Notes: generated by a model from the letters alone, not told the origin. 64,000 nt of DNA from Verrucomicrobiales bacterium (GCA_029213005.1 JARGPI010000009.1:1-64000); one strand, 5' to 3'. Positions 36,849-45,760 are shown, counted from the stretch's first letter. Numbers and translations: made by a program.

Positions 36849-38576
36849 CTATCGTTCGAGCCAGACTTCGACCCGGCGGTTGGCAGCGCGGCCTTCTTCT
36901 TTATCGTTATCGGCGACCGGCATCTCTTCGCCGATTCCCAGAGTCACGATATTGGTAATTCCTTTTTCGGTCAGTTTTTCAGCGATAGAATCAGCACGTT
37001 TGCCGGAGTAAATCCGGTTGGCCTCCGCGTCGCCATAGCTGTCGGCAAAACCGATCAGGATAACGTTTTTGTAATGGTCCGGGGAGCTTCTCAGGTATCT
37101 GGCGAGGGCGTTCAAACTGGCCTGAGAATGATCGGTCAGCTCAAATTTGCTGGTTCCGGGAATAAAACGAAAGTTGGATGGCGAATTCTTCCGGTCCGCT
37201 TTTGCGATGGCTTCTTTGTATGTTTCGGGCACATCAGGATTGGAAAGCAGAGTGCGGCGGTGATTGTCTTCGTCCGGGGTTTCGATGAGAGGAGAGGCAC
37301 CGGCTGCGATGTAGCCGGTGGATTTGTTGACGGCGTTCTGCCCGGCATCGCTTTGACAGTAGCTGATAAACTCCTTCATGAAGGTATCGGTGCTCTGGTG
37401 CGCTTTCACACTGATAAATCGCAGCAAGGGGTAATCGAGGGTCTTCAGATTGATTGAGGAGGGAGACAAAGGGAGAGCGTCCGACGCGGATTTGATACGG
37501 ATTGATTTCAATTTGCCTTTCATTTCACCAGGCAGACAAAAGGCGATCGCATAGGGGTTTTCTTCAATCTGTTTCAGGTGGTCGTCCCCCGACGTGGACT
37601 CACTAACCAGCAGTTTTTCATCGTAGGGATCCATGACCATTTCACGAAACTGAGAGGTCAAAACGGGGCGGGTGCCGGGGAGGATCACCGAAATGTCGCC
37701 GTCACCGCCGTCTTTGAGTTCGCTCCAGGTTTTGATCTTTCCGGAAAAAATGTCGGCGACCTGTGAAATGGAGAGAGTGGTCACGGGATTGTCGGGATGG
37801 ACCACGACGGCAATGCCCTGAACGCCGAAGGTCCCCGGTGCATCGCTGGATTCTCCGATGTCGAGAATGAGGCATTTGTTCTTCGGTGAAACCGTACTTC
37901 CGGGAAGCCGGTTCTCAAGATCGACCGCGAGAAAGCCGGAGCCAAAGGAGCGTCTCCCGATCAGGCGGGTCACCCCGTTTTTCCGCTCGAGATTGACATC
38001 GCCATAGCCGAGTGACTGGAGGTACCCGCCGACCAGATTGGGGACCAGCGTTTTGCCCAGTGAGACGGGAGCGTTGACGCGGAGAGAGGTCGGAATTTCG
38101 ATGACTGGTTCGGGGCGTTTTTCTTTTTTCTCCGGAATCGAAGTGGTTTTGTCGTGAAACTCCCGTCCAATGGATGCGATGGAACGCTTTTCCAGTTTGG
38201 ATAACAGGGTGAACATCTGTCTCCGGGTGAGATTTTCCTCTTTCACCGCAATCCTGCCCACTTCGTTCAAGTGATCGAGAAAATCGATGGTGCCCTTGTG
38301 GGATTCCCGGATCTTACCTTCTTTGATGAGATAGCTGATCAGCAGTTTTCTGGGTTCACGCAGGGCTTCCAGCTCGGTGTAAGTCATCTTTTCCAACTCC
38401 TCGACGGGGATTAATTCGTCGTTTTCGAAATCTGAGACTTTTTCTGCAATCGGGAGCGCGATGGTTTTGATCTTGGCGTCGCTATCGGCCCAAACAATTG
38501 GTTGGATGCCCAAAATAATGATAACAATCAGAACCTTCGCAAGAATAAGGGTTTTACGGTTAGGAGTTGGGTACAT
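36849..38576 (-). CDS. PstS-like phosphate-binding domain fused to OmpA-type domain
   Basis: About 575 residues with a signal/membrane anchor (LILAKVLIVIIILGIQPIVWA). Residues about 35-150 are helical with no clear family. Residues about 165-420 resemble periplasmic phosphate-type binding proteins (RVNAPVSLGKTLVPNLVGGY, GIAVVVHPDNPVTTLSISQVADIFSGKIKTW, CQSDAGQNAVNKSTGYI). Residues about 460-575 are an OmpA/MotB peptidoglycan-binding domain (LIGFADSYGDAEANRIYSGKRADSI, NRRVEVWLER). The combination suggests a periplasmic sensor or scavenger tethered to the cell wall. ATG at 38576 preferred over one 20 codons upstream. Confidence 0.82.
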   Translation of the reverse strand: MYPTPNRKTLILAKVLIVIIILGIQPIVWADSDAKIKTIALPIAEKVSDFENDELIPVEELEKMTYTELEALREPRKLLISYLIKEGKIRESHKGTIDFLDHLNEVGRIAVKEENLTRRQMFTLLSKLEKRSIASIGREFHDKTTSIPEKKEKRPEPVIEIPTSLRVNAPVSLGKTLVPNLVGGYLQSLGYGDVNLERKNGVTRLIGRRSFGSGFLAVDLENRLPGSTVSPKNKCLILDIGESSDAPGTFGVQGIAVVVHPDNPVTTLSISQVADIFSGKIKTWSELKDGGDGDISVILPGTRPVLTSQFREMVMDPYDEKLLVSESTSGDDHLKQIEENPYAIAFCLPGEMKGKLKSIRIKSASDALPLSPSSINLKTLDYPLLRFISVKAHQSTDTFMKEFISYCQSDAGQNAVNKSTGYIAAGASPLIETPDEDNHRRTLLSNPDVPETYKEAIAKADRKNSPSNFRFIPGTSKFELTDHSQASLNALARYLRSSPDHYKNVILIGFADSYGDAEANRIYSGKRADSIAEKLTEKGITNIVTLGIGEEMPVADNDKEEGRAANRRVEVWLER

Positions 38577-38666
38577 AAGTCCAATGAAATGAAATACGTA
38601 GCTAGTCTTTGTGGAGTTTTGAAACTTTGCAAACAAAGTTTCAATCCTGACACTGTGAGAGTTGCA

Positions 38667-39887
38667 CTAGAAATAATGATGATCAACCTGATGTGCTTCC
38701 CACAAATCAGGCCACTGCCACTGTCGGTATTGCTTTTCCAGAACAGAAGCGGGGACCTGGTCGGGACGGTCGCGGTTTCTTTTAGCAGCGGTTTCGGGCG
38801 GAACTCCGAGGGCGACGATTCGGGTTGCGGCATGGTAATCGTGAGCAAGTCCGGATACCATGGCGCGGCCATCTCTTCGCAAACCGGTGGTGTCCCATAG
38901 CACATTGCGCTTGTTGCGAAGCGCGTCGCGTAGTCTTTCTTTGGCAAGCTGAATGACCTGACCGTTTTTCGATTGATCGCTGCGGCGACCGGTTAGTTCT
39001 TCGCGAATCGCATCGAGACTGATGATTTCTGTCTCATCATCGGAAAGGGTCTGAAGAAAGGTGCTTTTCCCGGAGCCGCTCGGAGCGCTTACGATAGTTA
39101 CCGTGCAGTGATTCCTGCGATGGTCCCAGGTTTTTGCGAGTGCTTCCTCGGGTGAATTAATCAAGTGATTCTCGTATTCAAAAATGGCCCGGTTCAGGAC
39201 GTAGTGATATTCTTCCGGCTCGGCGATTTGGGCGCTCAGGCTTTCCCGCCAGGCCCGGTAGGGATCCTCTCCATGCCAGAGTTGGTGATTCTCGGTTTCG
39301 ATTCGGAAGAGCTCGAGAATCTCGAGTTTATCATCGAGATCGGAACAAATCCGGCCGCGCAGGTCGCATTGCTCGAATTGGTAGAGAAGTCCGGGCGCGA
39401 CAATGCGGGAGAGCCGGGTAAAACGGTGTTGTCCGGAATTCCGGTAAACCAGCTTACTCACATCGTGATGGTGACGTATCAGGCCGAGGATTCCGCTGAT
39501 CTCGACGGGGGTGAATCCAAGCCCTCCAATCAGCGGGGCGACATAGGATCTGCCGCGTTCGGGGTGATGGGGAGAAATGATGCGGAGGCGGCCGTCGACC
39601 TCCTCTTCGCGGGTGGTGATGGTTTTCCCTATATCGTGAAGAGCCGCTCCCACAAGGAGAATGACGGTCTCGGCTGGGGAGGGCTCAATTTTTGCTATGT
39701 TGAGGAGTCGACCCATCTCGCTAAGGACCATTTCGGTGTGGATCCTGACATTTCCTTCGTCGTGCCATTCGGGGTCCTGAGGGGTTGATTCCATCTCCGC
39801 GATTAGCGGAAAATGCCGGGCGAGGCTGTCGAGAAGATCCGATGGCGACGGGATGTCTCCGGATCTGAGGCGCTCAATCAGCGTCAT
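38667..39887 (-). CDS. HD-Pnk: HD phosphohydrolase fused to polynucleotide kinase
   Basis: 406 residues. The N-terminal half is an HD domain: His50, His84-Asp85 in AALHDIGKT, and HHHD at 139-142. The C-terminal half is a P-loop 5'-OH polynucleotide kinase: APSGSGKS at 268-275, LDAIREELTG and WDTTGLRRDGR. This is the architecture of the HD-Pnk end-healing enzyme characterised from Runella, which removes 2',3'-phosphates and phosphorylates 5'-OH ends. It overlaps the upstream RNA ligase gene by 14 bp, matching the known healing-plus-sealing pairing. Confidence 0.88.
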   Translation of the reverse strand: MTLIERLRSGDIPSPSDLLDSLARHFPLIAEMESTPQDPEWHDEGNVRIHTEMVLSEMGRLLNIAKIEPSPAETVILLVGAALHDIGKTITTREEEVDGRLRIISPHHPERGRSYVAPLIGGLGFTPVEISGILGLIRHHHDVSKLVYRNSGQHRFTRLSRIVAPGLLYQFEQCDLRGRICSDLDDKLEILELFRIETENHQLWHGEDPYRAWRESLSAQIAEPEEYHYVLNRAIFEYENHLINSPEEALAKTWDHRRNHCTVTIVSAPSGSGKSTFLQTLSDDETEIISLDAIREELTGRRSDQSKNGQVIQLAKERLRDALRNKRNVLWDTTGLRRDGRAMVSGLAHDYHAATRIVALGVPPETAAKRNRDRPDQVPASVLEKQYRQWQWPDLWEAHQVDHHYF

Positions 39888-40509
39888 GGCTTAGCTCATT
39901 GGGAATGATTTCGGAAAACATCCAGTGCTGATCGGTCTGGACGTGGCCTTTTCTGACCCACTTGGCGATGGATTGCGGGAAGGATTCAAAATCAAAGCGG
40001 TCCGCGGTTCTGACGACGTAGCCTTCCTGGCGTTCGGTATCGATTTCGAGGTTCCGGATCACTTCGGTATCAAATTCGCCGCGGAACAGCACCGGAACGA
40101 GATCGAGCTGAAGCAGAGCCGCCCATTCGGTGGTTTCGTCCCAGCTCAGGGCCTCGTTTTTCCCGTTCCAGACGGAAAAGAGATAAAAGTAACTCGGAAG
40201 GTCGGTATAAGGAATCGAGTGACGGGCATAGAGATTTTCTCCGCAGAGTCTCCAGCCATCCGGGATCTCTGCTGCGATGCGACCGTGAAGGGCTTTGACC
40301 CAGTCCCGGGAGGGATGATGACGGCCATCGACGGAGCGAGCGTGGATCGTATCGCGGTACATCGAAGTGTTCTCGCCATCCATTTTTTCCGTCACAACGA
40401 CTTCTTTCCCGATGAAATGATCGGTATCGATCAGGTAAGTGTCATCCCCGGCTCCTCCGGGAGACCAGGGAAGGTGTGGCGTTCTGGGATATTTGAAAAG
40501 GTCACTCAC
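39874..40509 (-). CDS. ATP-dependent RNA ligase
   Basis: 211 residues, the size of a minimal nucleotidyltransferase domain. Lys42 in VTEKMDGENTSMYRD is the predicted AMP-accepting lysine (motif I, KxDGE). Later motifs are visible as WRLCGENLYARHSI, SYFYLFSVWN (motif III), QEGYVVRT (motif IV) and AKWVRKGH (motif V). It overlaps ybeY by eight bases and the HD-Pnk gene by 14, so the three are translated together. Likely seals RNA ends prepared by HD-Pnk. Confidence 0.88.
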   Translation of the reverse strand: MSDLFKYPRTPHLPWSPGGAGDDTYLIDTDHFIGKEVVVTEKMDGENTSMYRDTIHARSVDGRHHPSRDWVKALHGRIAAEIPDGWRLCGENLYARHSIPYTDLPSYFYLFSVWNGKNEALSWDETTEWAALLQLDLVPVLFRGEFDTEVIRNLEIDTERQEGYVVRTADRFDFESFPQSIAKWVRKGHVQTDQHWMFSEIIPNELSHDAD

Positions 40510-40945
40510 CGGCTGTCAGAACCTGACACCATATCTCATCCTGGATACGATGCATTTCTTTGCGGTCGGATTCTTCGGCATCGAGATGGCCGTTTAGATG
40601 CAGGAGGCCGTGGACGACGTAGAGAAACAGTTCTTCGAGCGTGGAGTGTTCCATCCCCGCTGCGGTGTTGTGAGCCGTGTCGTGACTGATCATGATCTCT
40701 CCGTGTTGAAAGGTGATCACGTCGGTCGGGCTCGGGTCGTCCATGAACTGGTCATGAATTTCCCCGATCGTTTCGTCCGAGACGATGCTGATTTCGATCT
40801 CGTCCAGCTCCGGGAGATCGCAGCTGCCGGGGCCGGGATGTTCGAGACAGGCGGGGAGCGCAAGTTTTGACCACTGACTCAACCGGGCGCAATCCTGATC
40901 GGAAAGCGCCTCGACATGATTGTAAAACTCCAGTGAAGGAGGCAT
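40502..40945 (-). CDS. ybeY: rRNA maturation endoribonuclease YbeY
   Basis: 147 residues, the family length. The zinc site HGLLHLNGHLDAEE carries His112 and His116; the third ligand position, His in E. coli, is Asp122 here, and a further His lies at 120. The upstream EISIVSDETIGEIHDQFMDD and TDVITFQHGEIMIS strands are typical. YbeY is needed for 16S rRNA 3'-end maturation and ribosome quality control. It lies three bases after the pgpH-like gene, a neighbourhood common in bacteria, and overlaps the RNA ligase. Confidence 0.9.
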   Translation of the reverse strand: MPPSLEFYNHVEALSDQDCARLSQWSKLALPACLEHPGPGSCDLPELDEIEISIVSDETIGEIHDQFMDDPSPTDVITFQHGEIMISHDTAHNTAAGMEHSTLEELFLYVVHGLLHLNGHLDAEESDRKEMHRIQDEIWCQVLTAGE

Positions 40946-40948
40946 CGC

Positions 40949-42763
40949 TTAATTACCGGAAGGGGTCGCAACGGAGGTATCTCCCGCTTTGTCCTGATTT
41001 TTAATCCGGGAAAGAATCTTCTGCGACTGATCGCAGGCTTTGCCCTTTTTCTTGGGAGGCTTGGCTGCTTCTTCGGATTCTTTTTCCCCGCTTTTGCTTT
41101 CCGCCTTGTCCGGAGCAGGGGCGTCTTTGCTGGCAGGCTTTTCCTCGTCCGTCGCGGTTTCCTTGTTGCTCGCCTTTTCTTTCACTTTTTCCTTCTCCTT
41201 GTCTTTGGCAAGGTTGGGATATTCGATCCGGCTGTGCATCATGCTGCGGATCGTTTTATTGAAGCTTTCTTTGATGTCGTGGAGATCCGCGAGAGTGAGC
41301 TTGGCACGATCAAGTTGTCCGTCGAGGAGCCGGTCTTTAAAAATTTCTTCGATCAGTTCTTCGATCTTCTTCGGCGTGGGCTTCTTGAGGCTTCGAGAGG
41401 CGCTTTCCACCGCATCGGCGAGGCTGATGATGGCACTTTCCCGGGTGAGGGGACGTGGGCCCGAATAGCGGAAGGACTCCTCTTTCACTTCGGGAATGTC
41501 TTCGTCAATGGCTTTGTTGTCGGTCACCAGGGCGCGGATTTCCTCCTGATGCTGGAGCGCGCGGTGATAGAAATATTTGATCAGCGAATTTCCGTGGTGC
41601 TCCTGAATGACGTCGATAATCTCGCGCTTCAACTTGTGTTTGATCGCCAGGTCGACGCCGTCCTTGACGTGAGCCATCACGATCAGCGAGCTCATCGTTG
41701 GGGTGAGATCGTCATGCGGGTTTTGCCCGTCGATGATGTTTTCGACAAAGTATCCGGGCTTTTTCAGCTTCCCGACGTCGTGAAAGTAAGCGCAGACCCG
41801 GGCCATCACGGCATTTGCTCCGACAACTTCTGCCGCGGTTTCTGCGAGAGCGGCAACGGCGAGGCTGTGCTGGAAGGTTCCCGGAGCTTCGATCGTCATC
41901 TTTTTCAAGAGCGGATGGTTCAAGTCAGCCAGCTCGATCCAGGAAACATCGGTGGTGATCCGGAAAAGTCCCTCAATCAAGGGCAGAACGCCGCTGACGA
42001 CGATCGATGTCATCGTGGAGACGAGGATCGCGGCGAACATTTGTTTCCCGACCAGAGTCCAGTTGGCATTGACGTTTTCGGAGAGATTCGGGATTTGAAT
42101 CTGCCCGAGGCTGACGGCAAGGATGGCACAGGCAATTCCCGCGAATATCCCGGCTGTGACGAGGCGTGATCTTTTCCGGACCCGATTGGTCAGGTAGATC
42201 GCGACAAATCCGCAAAGGACCGAAAAGATCACAAAGAGGAAGGCGGACTGGGCCGGAACCATCATTCCCCCGAAGATGGAGGCGTAAACCACCGCAAACG
42301 TTCCGTGCTGCCGCTCGATCAGCAGTGAAACCACCATGGGTGCGAAGACAAAGGGAATGATCAAAAGCTCGTAATTCCCTGTCGGCGCGAGGGTTTGAGC
42401 CAGATAAGTGCTTAGTTTAATCAACATCAGCTGGATGAGGATAACTGAAAGCATCAGCGTGACGCGGCTGTTCCGCCTGAAAGTGTGGGGTTGGCTCACG
42501 AACCAGTGAACGCAGAGCGTCGCTGTAATCACCACGACAACTACGGCCGTCTGCATCCGGTTACCGGAAAAGATCGAGTCTTCGGCTGAGGCGAGGACAA
42601 TCCACGTGGATACGAGGATAGCGAAGAGAAGGAATAGACCGCCGCCAACCTGCCATCCGGAACGGAGCATTTCGGACATAGCGGTTTCTTTCGTCTTACG
42701 ACGTTTTTTGCCACTGGAATATCCGCGGTTTTGAAGCCGCTTCTGTGCCAGAAAATGGAACAT
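40949..42763 (-). CDS. PgpH-like HD-domain cyclic-di-AMP phosphodiesterase lacking the extracellular domain
   Basis: 604 residues of the 7TM-HD family. The cytoplasmic HD domain is complete: GTFQHSLAVAALAE, AYFHDVGKLKKP, MAHVKDGVDLA and IQEHHG. Several membrane helices lie between about residues 35 and 245. In PgpH the first helix is followed by a large extracytoplasmic domain; here helix one (LFLLFAILVSTWIVLAS) is followed by only about 15 residues before the next helix, so that domain is missing. The C-terminal 90 residues are Lys/Glu/Ala-rich and disordered. ATG 42763 is used; ATG 42679 would remove 28 basic residues. Confidence 0.85.
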   Translation of the reverse strand: MFHFLAQKRLQNRGYSSGKKRRKTKETAMSEMLRSGWQVGGGLFLLFAILVSTWIVLASAEDSIFSGNRMQTAVVVVVITATLCVHWFVSQPHTFRRNSRVTLMLSVILIQLMLIKLSTYLAQTLAPTGNYELLIIPFVFAPMVVSLLIERQHGTFAVVYASIFGGMMVPAQSAFLFVIFSVLCGFVAIYLTNRVRKRSRLVTAGIFAGIACAILAVSLGQIQIPNLSENVNANWTLVGKQMFAAILVSTMTSIVVSGVLPLIEGLFRITTDVSWIELADLNHPLLKKMTIEAPGTFQHSLAVAALAETAAEVVGANAVMARVCAYFHDVGKLKKPGYFVENIIDGQNPHDDLTPTMSSLIVMAHVKDGVDLAIKHKLKREIIDVIQEHHGNSLIKYFYHRALQHQEEIRALVTDNKAIDEDIPEVKEESFRYSGPRPLTRESAIISLADAVESASRSLKKPTPKKIEELIEEIFKDRLLDGQLDRAKLTLADLHDIKESFNKTIRSMMHSRIEYPNLAKDKEKEKVKEKASNKETATDEEKPASKDAPAPDKAESKSGEKESEEAAKPPKKKGKACDQSQKILSRIKNQDKAGDTSVATPSGN

Positions 42764-42891
42764 ATAGTTGAGTGTTGTGATCAGCCCCGAAAGACCGGAT
42801 CACATAGGTTGGTTATTGCTTGGAAGTTGGTTGCGGCTGATTTTAAAGGCTTTTTCCAGCAAAAACAAACGATTTCCCTGATTTCGATTGT

Positions 42892-43869
42892 TCAAATTAA
42901 CAGCATGCAATCGCCGTAACTGAAAAAGCGATAGCGATTTTCGACCGCTTTTTGATAGGCTTCGAGGATCAATTCTTTTGACGAAAATGCGCTTACCAGC
43001 ATTAACAAAGTCGATTTGGGAAGATGAAAGTTAGTGAGCAATCCATCGACGACTCCGAATTGGTACGGCGGGTAGATAAATATATCGGTATCGCCCTCGA
43101 GACCGCTTAAAATCCCGTTGGAGCGGGCATGGCATGACTCTAACACTCTCACAACGGTAGTTCCCACCGCAATGACTCGATTGGCTTCTTCGATTCGCTT
43201 TGCTGTAGCATCGGACAGAACAAAATGTTCGGAATGCATCTCGTGTTGAGTGACGTCATCAACCGAGACGGGACGGAAAGTACCGAGCCCGACATGGAGG
43301 GTCACAAAATCATGATTTAACTGTGACATTTTCTCTACGGAAAAGTGTAATCCCGCAGTTGGGGCGGCAATCGCCCCCTCATTTTCGGCAAAAACGGTCT
43401 GATATCGGCTCTGGTCAGAGTCGTCGTCGGGTCGATTGATGTAAGGCGGGAGGGCGAGATGTCCGTGGGAATTGTCATCCGGAGCGGTGTCGAATTCGAT
43501 GATTCGATCGCCGTTTTCGAGCACCTCGATCACCGTCCCGACCGAGCTTCCGATCTCGATGGTGTGTCCGCTCCGCAGCTTTTTGCCCGGTTTGACAAGG
43601 CATTGCCAGCGGTTTTCGCTATGGGCTTCGAGCCGGAGGAGCTCTTTTTTGCCGTCATTTGAGAAAAAACGGGCCGGAACCACCTTGGTATTATTAAAGA
43701 TAAAGAGGTCTCCGGGGGCCTGATATTCCTCCAGGTCAGCAAATTGGCGATGTTCAATCAGGCCCGTTTCGCGGTGGATCACCATCATCCGGGAGTCGCC
43801 GCGGCGTTCGGCGGGGCGCTGGGCGATCAGTTCGTCAGGAAGGTGAAAGTCGAAATCGCTGGTTTTCAT
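42892..43869 (-). CDS. queA: S-adenosylmethionine:tRNA ribosyltransferase-isomerase
   Basis: Makes epoxyqueuosine at tRNA position 34 by transferring the ribosyl part of SAM. 325 residues, slightly shorter than the usual 340-360. N-terminus KTSDFDFHLPDELIAQRPAE is diagnostic. Also seen are DLFIFNNTKVVPARF, EGAIAAPTAGLHFS, HVGLGTFRPV and HEMHSEHFVLS. The C-terminal FGVVDGLLTNFHLPKSTLLMLVSAF block is intact. Separated by 128 bp from the pgpH-like gene; another repeat cluster lies upstream. Confidence 0.96.
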   Translation of the reverse strand: MKTSDFDFHLPDELIAQRPAERRGDSRMMVIHRETGLIEHRQFADLEEYQAPGDLFIFNNTKVVPARFFSNDGKKELLRLEAHSENRWQCLVKPGKKLRSGHTIEIGSSVGTVIEVLENGDRIIEFDTAPDDNSHGHLALPPYINRPDDDSDQSRYQTVFAENEGAIAAPTAGLHFSVEKMSQLNHDFVTLHVGLGTFRPVSVDDVTQHEMHSEHFVLSDATAKRIEEANRVIAVGTTVVRVLESCHARSNGILSGLEGDTDIFIYPPYQFGVVDGLLTNFHLPKSTLLMLVSAFSSKELILEAYQKAVENRYRFFSYGDCMLLI

Positions 43870-43883
43870 GAAGCTAAATCAAA

Positions 43884-43947
43884 CGTAGCGGTGGCATCCC
43901 GCCGCCGGAGTTGGGAAGAGAATCGGCGGCTGTAAGCCACCGCTACG
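43884..43947. repeat. REP-like inverted pair (BIME) upstream of queA
   Basis: CGTAGCGGTGGC (43884-43895) and GCCACCGCTACG (43936-43947) are perfect inverted arms; inside them GCCGCCG (43901-43907) pairs with CGGCGGC (43924-43930). Each half reads GTAG followed by an imperfect hairpin (CGGTGGC...GCCGCCG), the layout of REP sequences mobilised by REP-associated tyrosine transposases. Located between queA and GTAC site D. Confidence 0.75.
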
Positions 43948-43970
43948 GCGAATCGCGGGGTAGATGCGAC

Positions 43971-44027
43971 TGTACCCGGTACAACTTCAGACGGTACCCG
44001 GTACGGTTTCGGATGGTACCCGGTACC
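43971..44027. repeat. GTAC palindrome triplet, site D
   Basis: Three units: TGTACCCGGTACA (43971-43983), GGTACCCGGTACG (43993-44005) and GGTACCCGGTACC (44015-44027). Starts are 22 bp apart twice in succession. Spacers ACTTCAGAC and GTTTCGGAT differ, so only the palindromes and the spacing are conserved. Located between divergent queA and the pseudo-sulfatase gene. Confidence 0.88.
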
Positions 44028-44150
44028 GTCGCCGTAAAATGTCGGTTTCGTCAAAATTTTCAGATGAAATGAATGATCGATAACTTGAAGTGCGGCATCT
44101 CATGAAATTTTCAATGGAGATTTTTCATCAAATAGTTCAGTATAGCAGGC

Positions 44151-45737
44151 ATGTTACGGCTCGTTTTATTTTCCCTTGTATGTACCTGCGGGCTCCTGTT
44201 CGGCGAGGCGGAGGAAGATAAAAAGCCTCCGGAAACAGATCCGGATCAGAAAGCCAACCTTCCCAATGTGATTTTTGTGATCGCGGATGATCTGGGGATT
44301 GGAGATGTGTCGCCAACGAATCCGGAATGCAAAATCAAAACGCCGAATTTGCAGGCGATGGCTGACGAGGGCATCACTTTTTTTGATGCTAATTCAGCGA
44401 GTTCTGTAGCGACCCCGTCACTGTATGGCGCGCTAACGGGGCGCTATGCATGGCGGACACGGCTGGAGAGAGGGGTTCTCCGCGGAACAAGCGATCACCT
44501 GATTCCAGCTGAACGGGAAACCGTGGCCCATTTGCTCGGAAGGGCCGGCTATGACACGCGGATGATTGGCAAATGGCATCTCGGTTGGGATTGGGAGAAA
44601 ATCACGCGGGATGCAGCCAAAAGGAAGAACATGATCGATTTTACGAAACCCGTGAAAAACGGTCCGGATATCAACGGGTTTGACAGTTATTATGGCCACT
44701 GTGGAGCGTTGGATATGCCTCCTTATGTTTGGGTGGATACCGGAAACATCACGGAGCTTCCAGTCTCGGTTGAAGGTGTCCCGTCAGAGGAAGATCCCTA
44801 CGGCTTGTATCGCAAAGGAATGATGAGTCCAGATTTCGATATTCTCGAAGTTCTGCCCCATGTGTTTGAGAAAAGTATCGAATACGTCGAGTCCAGGGCG
44901 GAGGACGCCAGGCAAGGTAAACCGTTCTTTCTCTATCTGCCGATCTCAGCACCGCACACACCGATTGTCCCGACGAGTGAATTTCAGGGAGCCAGTGGTA
45001 TCAATCCCTACGCGGATTTTGTGATGCAGATCGATCATCATATGGGGGAATTGTTAGCGAGTCTGAAAAAAGCAGAAATCGATGATAACACTTTGGTCTT
45101 TTTCACCAGTAACAATGGCTGTTCTCCTGAAGCGAATTTTCACGCGCTCAGGGAGCACGGTCACAATCCGAGTGCCGGGTATCGAGGTCACAAAGCGGAT
45201 ATCTATGAAGGCGGGCTCCGGGTTCCTCTGATCGTGCGATGGCCCGGAGTGATTGAAGAAGGTCAAAAAACGGATGCCTTGATCAGTTTGAATGACTTCT
45301 ATGCGACGATGCGGGAGATCACAGATCAGCCTGTGTTGGATCGTGGAGGGGAGGATTCCTTCTCGATGATGCCGGTCTTCAACGGTGAGCCGGCGACGGA
45401 AAGAAATACCTTGGTTGGTCACTCAATTATCGGCAGTTTTTCCATTCGCGAGGGCGACTGGAAGTTATGTCTCTGTGGCGGCAGTGGTGGTTGGAGTCCC
45501 CCGCGTCCCCGTGCTGTGAGGCGGCGGAAATTGCCGGTCATGCAATTGTATAATCTGAGTATTGATCGCGGCGAGCAATCAAATTTGTTGAGTGAAGAGC
45601 CGGTAAAAGTAAACGAGTTACTGCTGCTGCTGAACGAGATTGTGACCGAGGGGCGGAGCACACCGGGGAATCCGGTTTCCAACGATCGCAAGGTCAAATT
45701 CCTGCCGAGGAGTGTCTCGCTTCCGAAGACTGAATAG
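44151..45737 (+). CDS. Sulfatase-fold protein lacking the formylglycine residue (probable pseudoenzyme)
   Basis: 528 residues with a signal peptide (LVLFSLVCTCGLLFG). The sulfatase fold is clear: PNVIFVIADDLGIGDV with metal Asp46/Asp47, MIGKWHLGWDW, SAPHTPIVP, HKADIYEGGLRVPLIVRWPG. However, the (C/S)xPSR motif that carries formylglycine reads SSVATPSLYGALTGR: the modified residue is Ala87 and the motif Arg is Leu91. The usual SDNG metal-site motif is SNNG. Two changes at independent active-site positions indicate lost sulfatase activity, perhaps kept for binding. Reading frame is intact. Confidence 0.88.
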   Translation: MLRLVLFSLVCTCGLLFGEAEEDKKPPETDPDQKANLPNVIFVIADDLGIGDVSPTNPECKIKTPNLQAMADEGITFFDANSASSVATPSLYGALTGRYAWRTRLERGVLRGTSDHLIPAERETVAHLLGRAGYDTRMIGKWHLGWDWEKITRDAAKRKNMIDFTKPVKNGPDINGFDSYYGHCGALDMPPYVWVDTGNITELPVSVEGVPSEEDPYGLYRKGMMSPDFDILEVLPHVFEKSIEYVESRAEDARQGKPFFLYLPISAPHTPIVPTSEFQGASGINPYADFVMQIDHHMGELLASLKKAEIDDNTLVFFTSNNGCSPEANFHALREHGHNPSAGYRGHKADIYEGGLRVPLIVRWPGVIEEGQKTDALISLNDFYATMREITDQPVLDRGGEDSFSMMPVFNGEPATERNTLVGHSIIGSFSIREGDWKLCLCGGSGGWSPPRPRAVRRRKLPVMQLYNLSIDRGEQSNLLSEEPVKVNELLLLLNEIVTEGRSTPGNPVSNDRKVKFLPRSVSLPKTE

Positions 45738-45760
45738 TAGGTGATCTACTGAATCGAGTC

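Noticed and set aside
40502..40945. YbeY variant third metal ligand as a sign of inactivity
   Set aside because: Asp at the third ligand position occurs in other YbeY proteins; the two leading histidines are intact.
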